The notes beneath the pieces are model-generated. The model ran no database searches, had not been told where the DNA came from, and worked only from the letters and a program-made list of their open reading frames with translations. A DNA stretch of 64,000 nucleotides from NCBI RefSeq assembly GCF_000317305.3, contig NC_023036.2, forward strand, positions 930,001 through 994,000. The letters are read 5' to 3'. Origin of the DNA: Mycolicibacterium neoaurum VKM Ac-1815D (GTDB lineage Bacteria > Actinomycetota > Actinomycetes > Mycobacteriales > Mycobacteriaceae). Below, piece after piece: positions 56,509 through 64,000 of this stretch; within the stretch, counting starts at the first letter, position 1; every line of letters starts with the position of its first letter. A program made the translations under genes and the position numbers.

Positions 56509-58041
56509 ATGACCGACGCAATAGCTCCACCCACTCATTCGGATACCCCTGCCGCCCACAGCTCCGGCAACACGGTCGCCGCGCCCGGCTCCGAAGATGC
56601 CAAGCTGGCCGAGCTCGGCTACACCCAGAAGCTCGACCGCTCGGTCGGCACCCTGGCCTCGTTCGCCATCGGCTTCGCCACCATCAGCGCCACCACCGCG
56701 GTGTTCACCGGATTCGGCGCGGGCTACTTCACCGCAGGCGCGCCGTTCGTGTGGACGCTGCTGCTGGCCGGTGCGGTGTTCGCGCTGTGGACGTTCATCG
56801 CCGCCGACCTGACCGCCAAGCTGCCGCTGGCCGGCTACTCCTATCAGTGGATCAGCCGGATCAACGGGCCGAATCTCGCCTGGTTCACCGGCTTCATCGC
56901 GCTGATGGGCTGGGTCTGCGGCATGACCGGCGTCGGCTTCATCCTGTCCGGCTACCTCGGCGGGCTGCTGGGCTGGAGCATGACGCAGACCACCCAGATC
57001 CTGCTGGCCATCGCCGTGGTGTTCCTCTGCGTGCTGATCAACATCTACGGTGTCCGCTTCGCCACCATGGTCAACAACATCGGGGTCAGTCTCGAACTCG
57101 TCATCACCGTGGGCGCCACCGCCCTGATCGCCGTCATCGCCTTCTCCACACCGGAGAACCACCAGCCCATCTCCACCCTGTTCACCGGCGGCGAATCCGG
57201 GGACAAGGACTCCTACATGCTGGCCTGGCTGGCCGCCGCGCTCGGACCGTTCTTCGGTCTTATCGGCGTCGAGTCCGGTGCCGACGTCGCCGAGGAGACC
57301 AAGAACGCGCGACGGGTTGTCCCCAAGACGATGTTCTATGCCTTGATCACCTCGATCGTCATCGAGTTCCTGATGTACGTCGTGTATGTGCTGGCCATCA
57401 AGGATCCCGCTGCGGTGGAAGCGAATTCGGCCGCACCGATCGAGGAGATCATTACCCAGCAGGCCGGACCGGTCGTCACCAAGGTCGTCGTCGCCATCGC
57501 GCTGACCAACATCCTGGCCTGCCTGCTCGCCAACATCCTGGTGGCCACCCGGCTGACCTATTCGATGGCCCGGGACAACATGCTGCCGTTCTCGCACGTC
57601 TGGCGCCACGTCTCGCCGAAGAGCAAGGCCCCCACCTATGCCGTCCTCGGGTTGGGTTGTCTGTCAACGGTTCTACTGCTCTCGGCGCTGGTCAACGAGA
57701 AGGCCTTCAACTACATCATCGGCATCGCCTCGCTGCTCTTCTTCTTCGTCTACATCCTGCAGACCATCGGCCTGCTCGTCGGCTACAAGCGCGGCACGAT
57801 CCCCGCGGCCGAGCCGGGCACCTTCGATCTGGGCCTGTTTCGGTTGCCGCTGTACGTCACCGCTCTGGTGGTGTTCCTCGGTGTCGCCGTCGCCCTACTC
57901 TTCCTGCCCCAGTTCACCACCAACAAGTGGGTCTTCCTGGGCATCGTCGTGATCGCCGCCATCTGGTGGGCCACCGGATTGAAGTCACGGCTGCGCCGTG
58001 GCGACGCCGGTGCCGATTACGCCAAGACCCACAACCTCTAG
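56509..58041 (+). CDS. APC-superfamily amino acid/amine permease
   Basis: A 510-residue permease with 12-13 helices. SVGTLASFAIGFATISATTAVFTGFGAGY in helix 1 has the glycine-rich unwound region of APC proteins, and FGLIGVESGADVAEETKNARRVVPKTM is typical of the amino acid-polyamine branch. It imports an amino acid or amine by ion coupling. ATG 56509 follows GGAG; GTG 56503 would lie in that ribosome site. 16 nt later the transaminase begins, so they share a transcript. Confidence 0.9.
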   Translation: MTDAIAPPTHSDTPAAHSSGNTVAAPGSEDAKLAELGYTQKLDRSVGTLASFAIGFATISATTAVFTGFGAGYFTAGAPFVWTLLLAGAVFALWTFIAADLTAKLPLAGYSYQWISRINGPNLAWFTGFIALMGWVCGMTGVGFILSGYLGGLLGWSMTQTTQILLAIAVVFLCVLINIYGVRFATMVNNIGVSLELVITVGATALIAVIAFSTPENHQPISTLFTGGESGDKDSYMLAWLAAALGPFFGLIGVESGADVAEETKNARRVVPKTMFYALITSIVIEFLMYVVYVLAIKDPAAVEANSAAPIEEIITQQAGPVVTKVVVAIALTNILACLLANILVATRLTYSMARDNMLPFSHVWRHVSPKSKAPTYAVLGLGCLSTVLLLSALVNEKAFNYIIGIASLLFFFVYILQTIGLLVGYKRGTIPAAEPGTFDLGLFRLPLYVTALVVFLGVAVALLFLPQFTTNKWVFLGIVVIAAIWWATGLKSRLRRGDAGADYAKTHNL

Positions 58042-58057
58042 AAAGGACCGCATCATC

Positions 58058-59065
58058 ATGAGCACAGGAACCTCCAACCTCGTGGCCGTCGAACCGGGAG
58101 CCATCCGGGAGGACACCCCGCCGGGGTCGGTGATCCAGTACAGCGATTACGAGCTGGACCACAGCAGCCCGTTCGCCGGCGGCGTCGCCTGGATCGAAGG
58201 AGAGTTCCTGCCCGCGGAGGATGCCAAGATCTCCATCTTCGACACCGGCTTCGGGCATTCCGATCTCACCTACACCGTCGCGCATGTGTGGCACGGCAAC
58301 ATCTTCCGGCTGGGGGATCACCTGGACCGACTGCTCGACGGGGCCCGCAAGCTGCGTCTGGACGCCGGTTACACCAAGGACGAGTTGGCCGATATCACCA
58401 AACAGTGCGTCGCGATGTCGCAGCTGCGCGAATCCTTCGTCAACCTCACCGTTACCCGGGGCTACGGAAAGCGAAGGGGCGAAAAGGATCTGTCCAAGCT
58501 GACCCACCAGGTGTACATCTACGCCATCCCGTATCTGTGGGCGTTCCCCCCGGCCGAGCAGATCTTCGGCACCACCGCCATCGTGCCGCGCCATGTCCGT
58601 CGGGCCGGCCGCAACACGGTGGACCCGACCATCAAGAACTATCAGTGGGGCGATCTGACCGCGGCCAGCTTCGAGGCCAAGGACCGCGGGGCCCGCACTG
58701 CCATCCTGCTCGACTCGGACAACTGTGTGGCCGAGGGGCCGGGTTTCAACGTCTGCATCGTCAAGGATGGCAAGCTGGCCTCCCCGTCGCGAAATGCGTT
58801 GCCGGGCATCACCCGCAAGACTGTTTTCGAACTCGCCGAGCAGATGGGCATCGAGGCCACCCTGCGCGATGTCACCAGCCACGAACTCTACGAGGCCGAC
58901 GAGCTGATGGCCGTCACCACCGCCGGCGGTGTCACCCCGATCAACTCCCTGGACGGCGAGCCGATCGGCAACGGTGAGCCCGGTGAGATGACGGTCGCCA
59001 TCCGGGACCGCTTCTGGGCGCTGATGGACGAGCCCGGCCCGCTGATCGAAGCGATCGAATACTGA
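58058..59065 (+). CDS. (R)-selective amine transaminase-like fold-type IV PLP enzyme
   Basis: A 335-residue class IV aminotransferase. The start FDTGFGHSDL region (61-70), PLP Lys193 in DPTIKNYQWGDL, and GPGFNVCIVKDG are typical. It is very close, from memory, to the (R)-amine:pyruvate transaminase described from Mycobacterium vanbaalenii, including VIQYSDYE, SPFAGGVAWIEGE and ARTAILLDSDNCVAEGPG. It would remove the amino group of (R)-amines using pyruvate as acceptor. Ribosome site GAAAGGA lies before ATG 58058. It is downstream of the permease and LysR regulator. Confidence 0.85.
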   Translation: MSTGTSNLVAVEPGAIREDTPPGSVIQYSDYELDHSSPFAGGVAWIEGEFLPAEDAKISIFDTGFGHSDLTYTVAHVWHGNIFRLGDHLDRLLDGARKLRLDAGYTKDELADITKQCVAMSQLRESFVNLTVTRGYGKRRGEKDLSKLTHQVYIYAIPYLWAFPPAEQIFGTTAIVPRHVRRAGRNTVDPTIKNYQWGDLTAASFEAKDRGARTAILLDSDNCVAEGPGFNVCIVKDGKLASPSRNALPGITRKTVFELAEQMGIEATLRDVTSHELYEADELMAVTTAGGVTPINSLDGEPIGNGEPGEMTVAIRDRFWALMDEPGPLIEAIEY

Positions 59066-59090
59066 GATCGGGCCGGGGTCGTCCGCGCTG

Positions 59091-59951
59091 TTACGAGCCG
59101 TCGGAATCGATGACGCCCTGGGCGGCCCTGGCCCGATCCTCGTAGGCCTTGCGCTTGCTCCTGTCGAACTCCAGGAACACGGTGTCCAGGCCCAGTGCCT
59201 TGTTCATCGCACGGCGGCCCTTGGGCGGCAGCATCTGCGCGGCCTGCGCGGTGAAGCGCAGCGGGGCGGGAACGGACACGTGGGTCTTGGGCTTGTCCAG
59301 CGTCTTGACGATCGCGGCCGCGATGTCCTCGGGCTCGACGGGTTTGATCGCGCCGCCGGACTTGGTGCCCGAGATCAGCTCGGTGTTGGTGAACGGCGGC
59401 ATGATGACCGAGACGTTGACACCGTGCGGCGCCATCTCGTCGGCCAGCGCGGTGGACAGGCCCACGACGGCGTACTTGGCACCCACGTAGACCACCTGGC
59501 CGGGCAGCGGGATCAGGCCCGACAGTGAGGCGATGTTGATGATGTGGCCGCTGCGGCGGCGCACCATGTCCGGCAACGCGAGCTGACAGCCGGTGAGCAC
59601 ACCGTAGACGTTGACCTCCAGTGAGGACCGCACCGACTGCTCGGTCTCCTCGAGGAACGGGCCGACGGGCATCACGCCGGCATTGTTGATCAGCACGTCG
59701 ATGTGGCCGCCACCGTCGGTGCGGGCCTTGTCGAGGAAGGTCTCGAACGAATCGCGATCGGTGACATCGAGCGGGTAGCCGGACACCTGGCCGAGCTTGG
59801 TGAGTTCGACGACGGCCGATTCCTGCAGCGCGACGTCCCGGTCCCCGATGACGACGCGTGCCCCGCGCGCCAGCAAAGCCTTGGCGGTGGCATAACCGAT
59901 ACCGCGAGCGGCGCCGGTGATCGCGATGGTCTTGCCCCTGATGTTGTCCAT
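59091..59951 (-). CDS. Short-chain dehydrogenase/reductase
   Basis: A 286-residue classical SDR: TGAARGIGYATAKAL nucleotide loop, NNAGVMPVG, IINIASLSG with catalytic Ser, and YVGAKYA supplying Tyr and Lys. It has a C-terminal extension (PPKGRRAMNKALGLDTVFLEFDRSKRKAYEDRA) common in mycobacterial steroid/fatty-acid SDRs. The substrate is unknown. ATG 59951 gives the usual N terminus. It converges on the transaminase gene. Confidence 0.85.
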   Translation of the reverse strand: MDNIRGKTIAITGAARGIGYATAKALLARGARVVIGDRDVALQESAVVELTKLGQVSGYPLDVTDRDSFETFLDKARTDGGGHIDVLINNAGVMPVGPFLEETEQSVRSSLEVNVYGVLTGCQLALPDMVRRRSGHIINIASLSGLIPLPGQVVYVGAKYAVVGLSTALADEMAPHGVNVSVIMPPFTNTELISGTKSGGAIKPVEPEDIAAAIVKTLDKPKTHVSVPAPLRFTAQAAQMLPPKGRRAMNKALGLDTVFLEFDRSKRKAYEDRARAAQGVIDSDGS

Positions 59952-59960
59952 GGCGGCGAA

Positions 59961-59976
59961 CTTTACACGTGTCAAG
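59961..59976. promoter_or_regulatory. CTTtACACGTGTcAAG palindrome upstream of the SDR gene
   Basis: A 16-bp palindrome with one mismatched pair, starting 10 nt upstream of the SDR start. Read on the minus strand it contains TTGACAC, which could also be a -35 hexamer. A TetR-type regulator would be the simplest reader, but none is adjacent. Confidence 0.45.
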
Positions 59977-60089
59977 TTTTTCGCGGAAGAGGGGTTCGCC
60001 AGCCGGTATTTACGATCAGGACGAGCCGATGGCCGCTCCGGAATGCGCGGAGCCGCGCCGCGTTGGACATTCGAGTGATGGCAGGAGCA

Positions 60090-60572
60090 ATGGTGAAGAC
60101 TCTGCGTTTCGTCCCGGTGCGGCAGACCGACCCACTGGCCGAACCGCTACTGGCCGAACTCGCCGTCGAATACTCCCGGCGCTACGGCGGCACCGAGGCC
60201 GGTGTGGCCCGCTGGTTGCGGGCGCACCCGGCCGAGGATTTCGCCGCGCCGCACGGTGCGCTGCTGATCGGGCTGGACGACGGTGTCCCGGTCACCGGCG
60301 GGGCGTTCCAGCGCTTCGATGCCGACACCGCCGAACTCAAACGGATCTGGACCGCTCGTGAACACCGCAAGCGCGGCTACGCCAAGGCCCTGCTGGTCGA
60401 ACTGGAGACGTTGATCGCCCAGCGCGGGTATCGGCGGATCTATCTGACCACCGGCGACCGCCAACCGGAGGCCGAAGCGCTCTACGAATCCAGTGGCTAC
60501 ACCCGCCTGAGCGAGCCGCTACCGAAACAGGGCGAGAGCTATCCGATCGCGTTCGAGAAGGTCCTGGGGTGA
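60090..60572 (+). CDS. GNAT-family acetyltransferase
   Basis: A 160-residue acetyltransferase: ELKRIWTAREHRKRGYAKALLVELETLI holds the acetyl-CoA loop (HRKRGYA), and IYLTTGDRQPEAEALYESSGY the last strand. Substrate unknown. ATG 60090 has GCAGGAG upstream; ATG 60078 is less likely. Its stop overlaps the LLM gene (GTGA). Confidence 0.85.
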   Translation: MVKTLRFVPVRQTDPLAEPLLAELAVEYSRRYGGTEAGVARWLRAHPAEDFAAPHGALLIGLDDGVPVTGGAFQRFDADTAELKRIWTAREHRKRGYAKALLVELETLIAQRGYRRIYLTTGDRQPEAEALYESSGYTRLSEPLPKQGESYPIAFEKVLG

Positions 60573-61678
60573 CCGCCGCGCTGTCGGTGCTCGACCTGGC
60601 CCCTATCTCGGCGGGGGACACCGCCGCGGGTGCGCTGCGCAAGACGGTCGATCTGGCCCAGCACGCCGAGCGGTGGGGATATCGCCGGTACTGGGTGGCC
60701 GAGCATCACTATGCCGCGGTGGCCAGCGCCTCGCCCGCGGTGCTGATCGGGCAGCTCGCCGCCGCCACCACGACCATCCAGGTCGGCGCGGCCGCGGTGC
60801 AGCTGGGCCACACCACCGCGATCGCCGTGGTGGAGAGCTTCGCGACGCTGGATGCCTTCCATCCGGGCCGTATCGACCTCGGCGTCGGACGATCGGGCCA
60901 GCGCCGCGCCGAGGCCATTCGGCAGGCACCGCGCCCACCGCGACCGCCCCGGGCGCGCCATGAGGTGGACGGCGTCGTCGTACCGGCACCGTTCGACCTG
61001 TCGGTCCAGCTGCGCAATCCGCGGCTCAAGGCGATGTTGGGGACGCTGCAACAACCTGAGGCCGTCACCCCGGACTTCGGCGATCAGGTGGCCGACATCC
61101 TGGCGCTGCTGAACGGCACGTATCAAGTCGACGGCTTCGCCGCGCACGCCAGCCCGGGTGCGGGCACCGCGCTGCGGCCGTGGGTCTTCGGCACCAGCAG
61201 GGGGCAGAGTGCGCGGGTGGCGGGCAGTCTCGGGCTGCCGTTCGTGGCCGCCTATCACATCGTCCCGGCCACCGCGCTGGAGGCAGTCGAGGCCTACCGC
61301 AACGCTTTTCGGCCATCGCAGGTGCTCGCCGAACCCTATGTGGTGGTCTCGGCCGACGTGCTGGCCGCCGACGACAGTGCCCGTGCCCACCGCCTGGCCA
61401 GAGGCTTCGACCACTGGGTGTACTCGATCCGGGCCGGCGGCGGCGCGATCCCGTACCCCGACCCGGACACCGTGGGCCCGTTGACCGACGAGCAGCTGGC
61501 CGTGGTGGCGGACCGTCTGGACACCCGCTTCGTCGGATCCGCCGACGAGGTCGCCGAGCGGCTTGCCGCGCTGGCGCGGGTCACCGGTGCCGACGAGCTC
61601 GTCATCACCTCGGTGGCGTTCGACCACGCCGACCGATTGCGTTCCCATGAGTTGATCGCGACGGCCTGGGCGAGCTGA
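60569..61678 (+). CDS. LLM-class flavin-dependent oxidoreductase
   Basis: A 369-residue luciferase-like protein of the group with WGYRRYWVAEHHYAAVASASPAVLIGQLAAATT and IDLGVGRSGQRRAEA near the N terminus and RGFDHWVYSIRAGGGAIPYPDP late. Many of this group use FMN with a reductase; an F420 role is possible in mycobacteria. It is coupled to the GNAT gene. Substrate unknown. Confidence 0.85.
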   Translation: MTAALSVLDLAPISAGDTAAGALRKTVDLAQHAERWGYRRYWVAEHHYAAVASASPAVLIGQLAAATTTIQVGAAAVQLGHTTAIAVVESFATLDAFHPGRIDLGVGRSGQRRAEAIRQAPRPPRPPRARHEVDGVVVPAPFDLSVQLRNPRLKAMLGTLQQPEAVTPDFGDQVADILALLNGTYQVDGFAAHASPGAGTALRPWVFGTSRGQSARVAGSLGLPFVAAYHIVPATALEAVEAYRNAFRPSQVLAEPYVVVSADVLAADDSARAHRLARGFDHWVYSIRAGGGAIPYPDPDTVGPLTDEQLAVVADRLDTRFVGSADEVAERLAALARVTGADELVITSVAFDHADRLRSHELIATAWAS

Positions 61679-61695
61679 TTTCGTAAGCTGATGCG

Positions 61696-61905
61696 GTGTC
61701 ACTGCTCATCGTCGCACTGCTGATGGTGGTGGGCGCCGTCCTGGTGCTGCTGCTGGGGCTGGGCGTGCGCACCCTCGTCGGCCGCCGGGCCGACGTGGCC
61801 GACAGCGCCGAACTCGACGAGAAGATCCTGATGCCGACCATCGTGGTGGCCTGCGGTCTGGTCGTCACCGCGGCCTTCGTGGTCGGCTATGACCTCATCG
61901 TGTGA
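61696..61905 (+). CDS. Two-helix small membrane protein
   Basis: A 69-residue protein with two hydrophobic helices (LLIVALLMVVGAVLVLLLGLGV; MPTIVVACGLVVTAAFVVGYDLIV) joined by a charged loop (RTLVGRRADVADSAELDEKIL). It begins at GTG 61696, 17 nt after the LLM stop. No family recognised. A 15-bp direct repeat spans its stop codon. Confidence 0.6.
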   Translation: MSLLIVALLMVVGAVLVLLLGLGVRTLVGRRADVADSAELDEKILMPTIVVACGLVVTAAFVVGYDLIV

Positions 61906-61930
61906 GACCTGATCGTGTGAGACCTCACGG
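61891..61930 (+). repeat. 15-bp direct repeat over a stop codon
   Basis: GACCTCATCGTGTGA (61891-61905) and GACCTGATCGTGTGA (61906-61920) differ at one base, and GACCTCACGG begins a third partial copy. The first copy contains the stop of the small membrane protein, so this looks like a recent tandem duplication of the gene's end. Confidence 0.8.
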
Positions 61931-62680
61931 TTCGGGTGACGGTGTGCACAACACAGCCAGCGCGTCATTGGTCGCCTGGACGCCGGCGGTGCTGATCAGC
62001 GCGGTCAGCCGGGTCCGCAGACGCTCCTGATCGGCCGCGGGCAGCCGCAACACATTGGAGTAGGTGGTGACCATCTCCACCCACTCGGGGCAGGAGTAGT
62101 GCGGATGCTCCAGGTACCGGCGACGCTCATGGCTCAGCCCGGCCGCCGCCAGCAGCGGGTCGAGGTCATCGCCCTCGATATCGGCAGAGGGGCGCTGCCA
62201 GTCCTCGAGGAGACCCGCATACGCCCGCCCGAGCTGGTCCCGGTCCGGGCTGACGGGCACGATACGGTTCCACAGCAGCGCCAGCCTGCCGCCGGGGGCC
62301 AGCAGGGCCCGCACCTTGTGCAGCGCCGGCTGCGGATCCACCCAGTGGAACGACTGCGCGAACACCACCAGATCGAAGGTGCGGCCGCGGGGTTCCCACT
62401 CCTGGAACGTCGCCAACTCGACGGACAGCCCCTTACGCCCTGCCACCTCGGCCATCTGCGGATCGGGTTCGACCGCCAGCACGTCGGCGCCTGCCGCGCG
62501 TAACTGCGCGCCGGCAATACCTGTCCCGGCACCCACATCGAGCACGCGGATCCCCTGGTACGCAACGAGATCGGCGATCAGCTCGGCGGGGTAGCGGGGC
62601 CGGTGGCGGTCGTAACGGGCGGCCGCCGAACCGAACGATTCGGCCCGCTGCCGATCGGCGTGCAGCGGGGTATCGCTCAT
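61925..62680 (-). CDS. SAM-dependent methyltransferase
   Basis: A 251-residue class I methyltransferase: RVLDVGAGTGIAGAQL (motif I), VEPDPQMAEVA, FDLVVFAQSFHWVDPQPAL and LLAPGGRLALLWNR. This type resembles the Methyltransf_11 group. The substrate is unknown. Its ATG overlaps the MBL stop by 4 nt, so the two are coupled. Confidence 0.87.
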   Translation of the reverse strand: MSDTPLHADRQRAESFGSAAARYDRHRPRYPAELIADLVAYQGIRVLDVGAGTGIAGAQLRAAGADVLAVEPDPQMAEVAGRKGLSVELATFQEWEPRGRTFDLVVFAQSFHWVDPQPALHKVRALLAPGGRLALLWNRIVPVSPDRDQLGRAYAGLLEDWQRPSADIEGDDLDPLLAAAGLSHERRRYLEHPHYSCPEWVEMVTTYSNVLRLPAADQERLRTRLTALISTAGVQATNDALAVLCTPSPEP

Positions 62681-63408
62681 CGGGCCGCCATCTCGGCCGC
62701 CTTGCGGATCGAGCCGCGCCACAGCGGGCCGTGCCCCGGCACCAGTACCTCGCTGTCCAGCAGGCCGAGCGCGGCCAGGCTGCGCAGGCAACCGTCCTGG
62801 TCGTGGTTGAAGATCGTCGGCAGCAACTGCGGGCCGTGCCTGCTACTCAACGGGTGCCCGGTGATCAGCGCATCGCCCGCAACCAACACACCGTCCACGA
62901 CATAGGAACAGTGCCCGCCGGTGTGCCCTGGCGACGGGACCGCCATCGGGGTGCCCGGTAGCGACGCCGCGATGTCCTCGTCGAGGGCGAGCGCGGACGG
63001 GATGCCCTCATGGGTCAGCCCGCCCCTGCGGGCCAGCGCCAACGTCCAGGTCAGATAACGCGGCTGCCACGCCCGGGTCAGCACGTCCACCGGGGAAACC
63101 TGCTCCAGGTACTGCCGCTGTGCGTGACCGACCTCGGCGGCATGCGTATACACCGGTGTGCCATGGGTTTTCGCGAACCAGATGGCCGAACCCAGATGGT
63201 CGACGTGGGCGTGGGTGAGCAGGATCGCCCGGACATCCTCGGGGCCGAAGCCGAGCTCGCGCAGCGAATCCAGAACCTCGTCACGGTGCCCCGGGTAGCC
63301 GGCGTCGATCAGCAACACCCCGGATTCATCGGTCACCACCGTCCAATTCACGAGGTCGGTCTCGGCGAGGTGAACGCGTTCGGTGACGGCCGTCAGAACC
63401 GGTGCCAT
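62677..63408 (-). CDS. MBL-fold metallo-hydrolase
   Basis: A 243-residue metallo-beta-lactamase-fold hydrolase with THAHVDHLG (His66, His68, Asp70, His71), [10 protein letters not shown] and late LVPGHGPLW ligands for two metals. It resembles the gene beside fgd in M. tuberculosis (Rv0406c). The substrate is unknown. Coupled to the methyltransferase and divergent from fgd with 23 nt between them. Confidence 0.9.
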   Translation of the reverse strand: MAPVLTAVTERVHLAETDLVNWTVVTDESGVLLIDAGYPGHRDEVLDSLRELGFGPEDVRAILLTHAHVDHLGSAIWFAKTHGTPVYTHAAEVGHAQRQYLEQVSPVDVLTRAWQPRYLTWTLALARRGGLTHEGIPSALALDEDIAASLPGTPMAVPSPGHTGGHCSYVVDGVLVAGDALITGHPLSSRHGPQLLPTIFNHDQDGCLRSLAALGLLDSEVLVPGHGPLWRGSIRKAAEMAAR

Positions 63409-63431
63409 GTTGTGAGTGTAGAAACTTATGT

Positions 63432-64000
63432 ATGGCTGAACTGAAACTGGGCTACAAGGCGTCGGCGGAGCAGTTCGCGCCTCGTGAACTCGTCGAACTC
63501 GCCGTCGCGGCCGAAGAGCACGGTATGGACAGTGCCACCGTCAGCGACCACTTCCAGCCGTGGCGGCACGAGGGCGGCCACGCCCCGTTCTCGTTGGCGT
63601 GGATGACCGCCGTGGGGGAGCGCACCGAGCGGCTGATCCTGGGTACCTCGGTGTTGACCCCGACGTTCCGCTACAACCCGGCCGTCATCGCGCAGGCGTT
63701 CGCCACCATGGGTTGTCTGTACCCGAACCGGATCTTCCTCGGTGTCGGCACCGGTGAGGCCCTCAACGAGATCGCCACCGGTTACGAGGGCGAATGGCCC
63801 GAGTTCAAGGAGCGCTACGCGCGGCTGCGCGAATCGGTGCGCCTGATGCGCGAGCTGTGGCTCGGTGACCGCGTCGATTTCGAGGGTGAGTACTACAAGA
63901 CCAAGGGCGCCTCGATCTACGACGTGCCCGAGGGCGGCATCCCGATCTACATCGCCGCGGGCGGGCCGCAGGTCGCCAAGTACGCCGGCCGCGCCGGGGA
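63432..64000 (+). CDS. fgd: F420-dependent glucose-6-phosphate dehydrogenase (partial, 5' end)
   Basis: The first 189 residues of about 336. [60 protein letters not shown] matches mycobacterial FGD1 almost exactly as remembered, including the F420-binding His40 in DHFQPW and [19 protein letters not shown]. The enzyme oxidises glucose-6-phosphate to the lactone and reduces F420, supplying reducing power to the F420-dependent oxidoreductases also present here. The gene continues beyond the window. Confidence 0.95.
   Translation, partial: MAELKLGYKASAEQFAPRELVELAVAAEEHGMDSATVSDHFQPWRHEGGHAPFSLAWMTAVGERTERLILGTSVLTPTFRYNPAVIAQAFATMGCLYPNRIFLGVGTGEALNEIATGYEGEWPEFKERYARLRESVRLMRELWLGDRVDFEGEYYKTKGASIYDVPEGGIPIYIAAGGPQVAKYAGRAG

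Noticed and set aside
56493..58061. A 522-codon frame overlapping the permease in another plus-strand frame
   Set aside because: Arg/His-rich with no membrane segments, while the overlapping frame encodes a clear APC permease with a good ribosome site.

Overview
The window is high-GC DNA from a rapidly growing environmental mycobacterium (Mycolicibacterium type). The evidence is the gene set and its order: iniA-iniC, dnaK-grpE-dnaJ-hspR with HAIR operators, clpB, class II fba, purA, metZ, fgd, LpqH/LpqJ-type lipoproteins, a 13E12-type DUF222/HNH gene and F420-dependent luciferase-like oxidoreductases. Coding density is very high. Many neighbours overlap by 4 nt (GTGA or ATGA), and no intergenic gap exceeds 300 bases. 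I saw no tRNA, rRNA, insertion sequence, prophage or CRISPR array.

Layout. 1-8.2 kb: end of the iniBAC locus, then envelope and hypothetical genes on the minus strand. 8.2-12.4 kb: the HspR-controlled DnaK chaperone operon. 12.4-18.6 kb: an accessory nitrile/amide island with an acetamidase/formamidase-type amidase, CbtA/CbtB cobalt transporter, cobalt-type nitrile hydratase beta and alpha, an activator with a His-Asp repeat tail, a DUF1097 membrane protein, and MarR-like plus AmiC-like regulators that recall NhhD/NhhC of Rhodococcus. 18.6-29.4 kb: aldose epimerase, type II flavohemoglobin, ClpB with its own HAIR site, lipoproteins and a SpoU methyltransferase. 29.4-42 kb: GH76 glycosidase, an NhaA-DsbA fusion, MFS/TetR pair, DedA, fba, a probable zinc exporter (ZitA-like), a site-2 protease and purA. 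This block runs opposite to its order in M. tuberculosis as I remember it.

42-52 kb: a DUF222/HNH gene with an SOS box over its start codon, a self-regulated-looking HTH protein, a P450/ferredoxin/hydrolase/MMPL/MarR group and a CPA1 antiporter. 52-55 kb: a PurT-like protein that seems to have lost part of its N-terminal domain and ATP-binding residues, then rhodanese and metZ. 55-59 kb: a LysR regulator, APC permease and fold-type IV (R)-selective amine transaminase-like enzyme, probably an amine-use unit. 59-64 kb: SDR, GNAT, LLM oxidoreductase, methyltransferase, MBL hydrolase and the start of fgd.

The most distinctive parts are the self-contained cobalt/nitrile hydratase island, the LysR-permease-transaminase unit, and the set of regulatory palindromes that can be read directly (three HAIR sites, one SOS box, and candidate TetR, LysR and SmtB-type operators). 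All homology statements come from recognising motifs and remembered family sequences; no database search was run.
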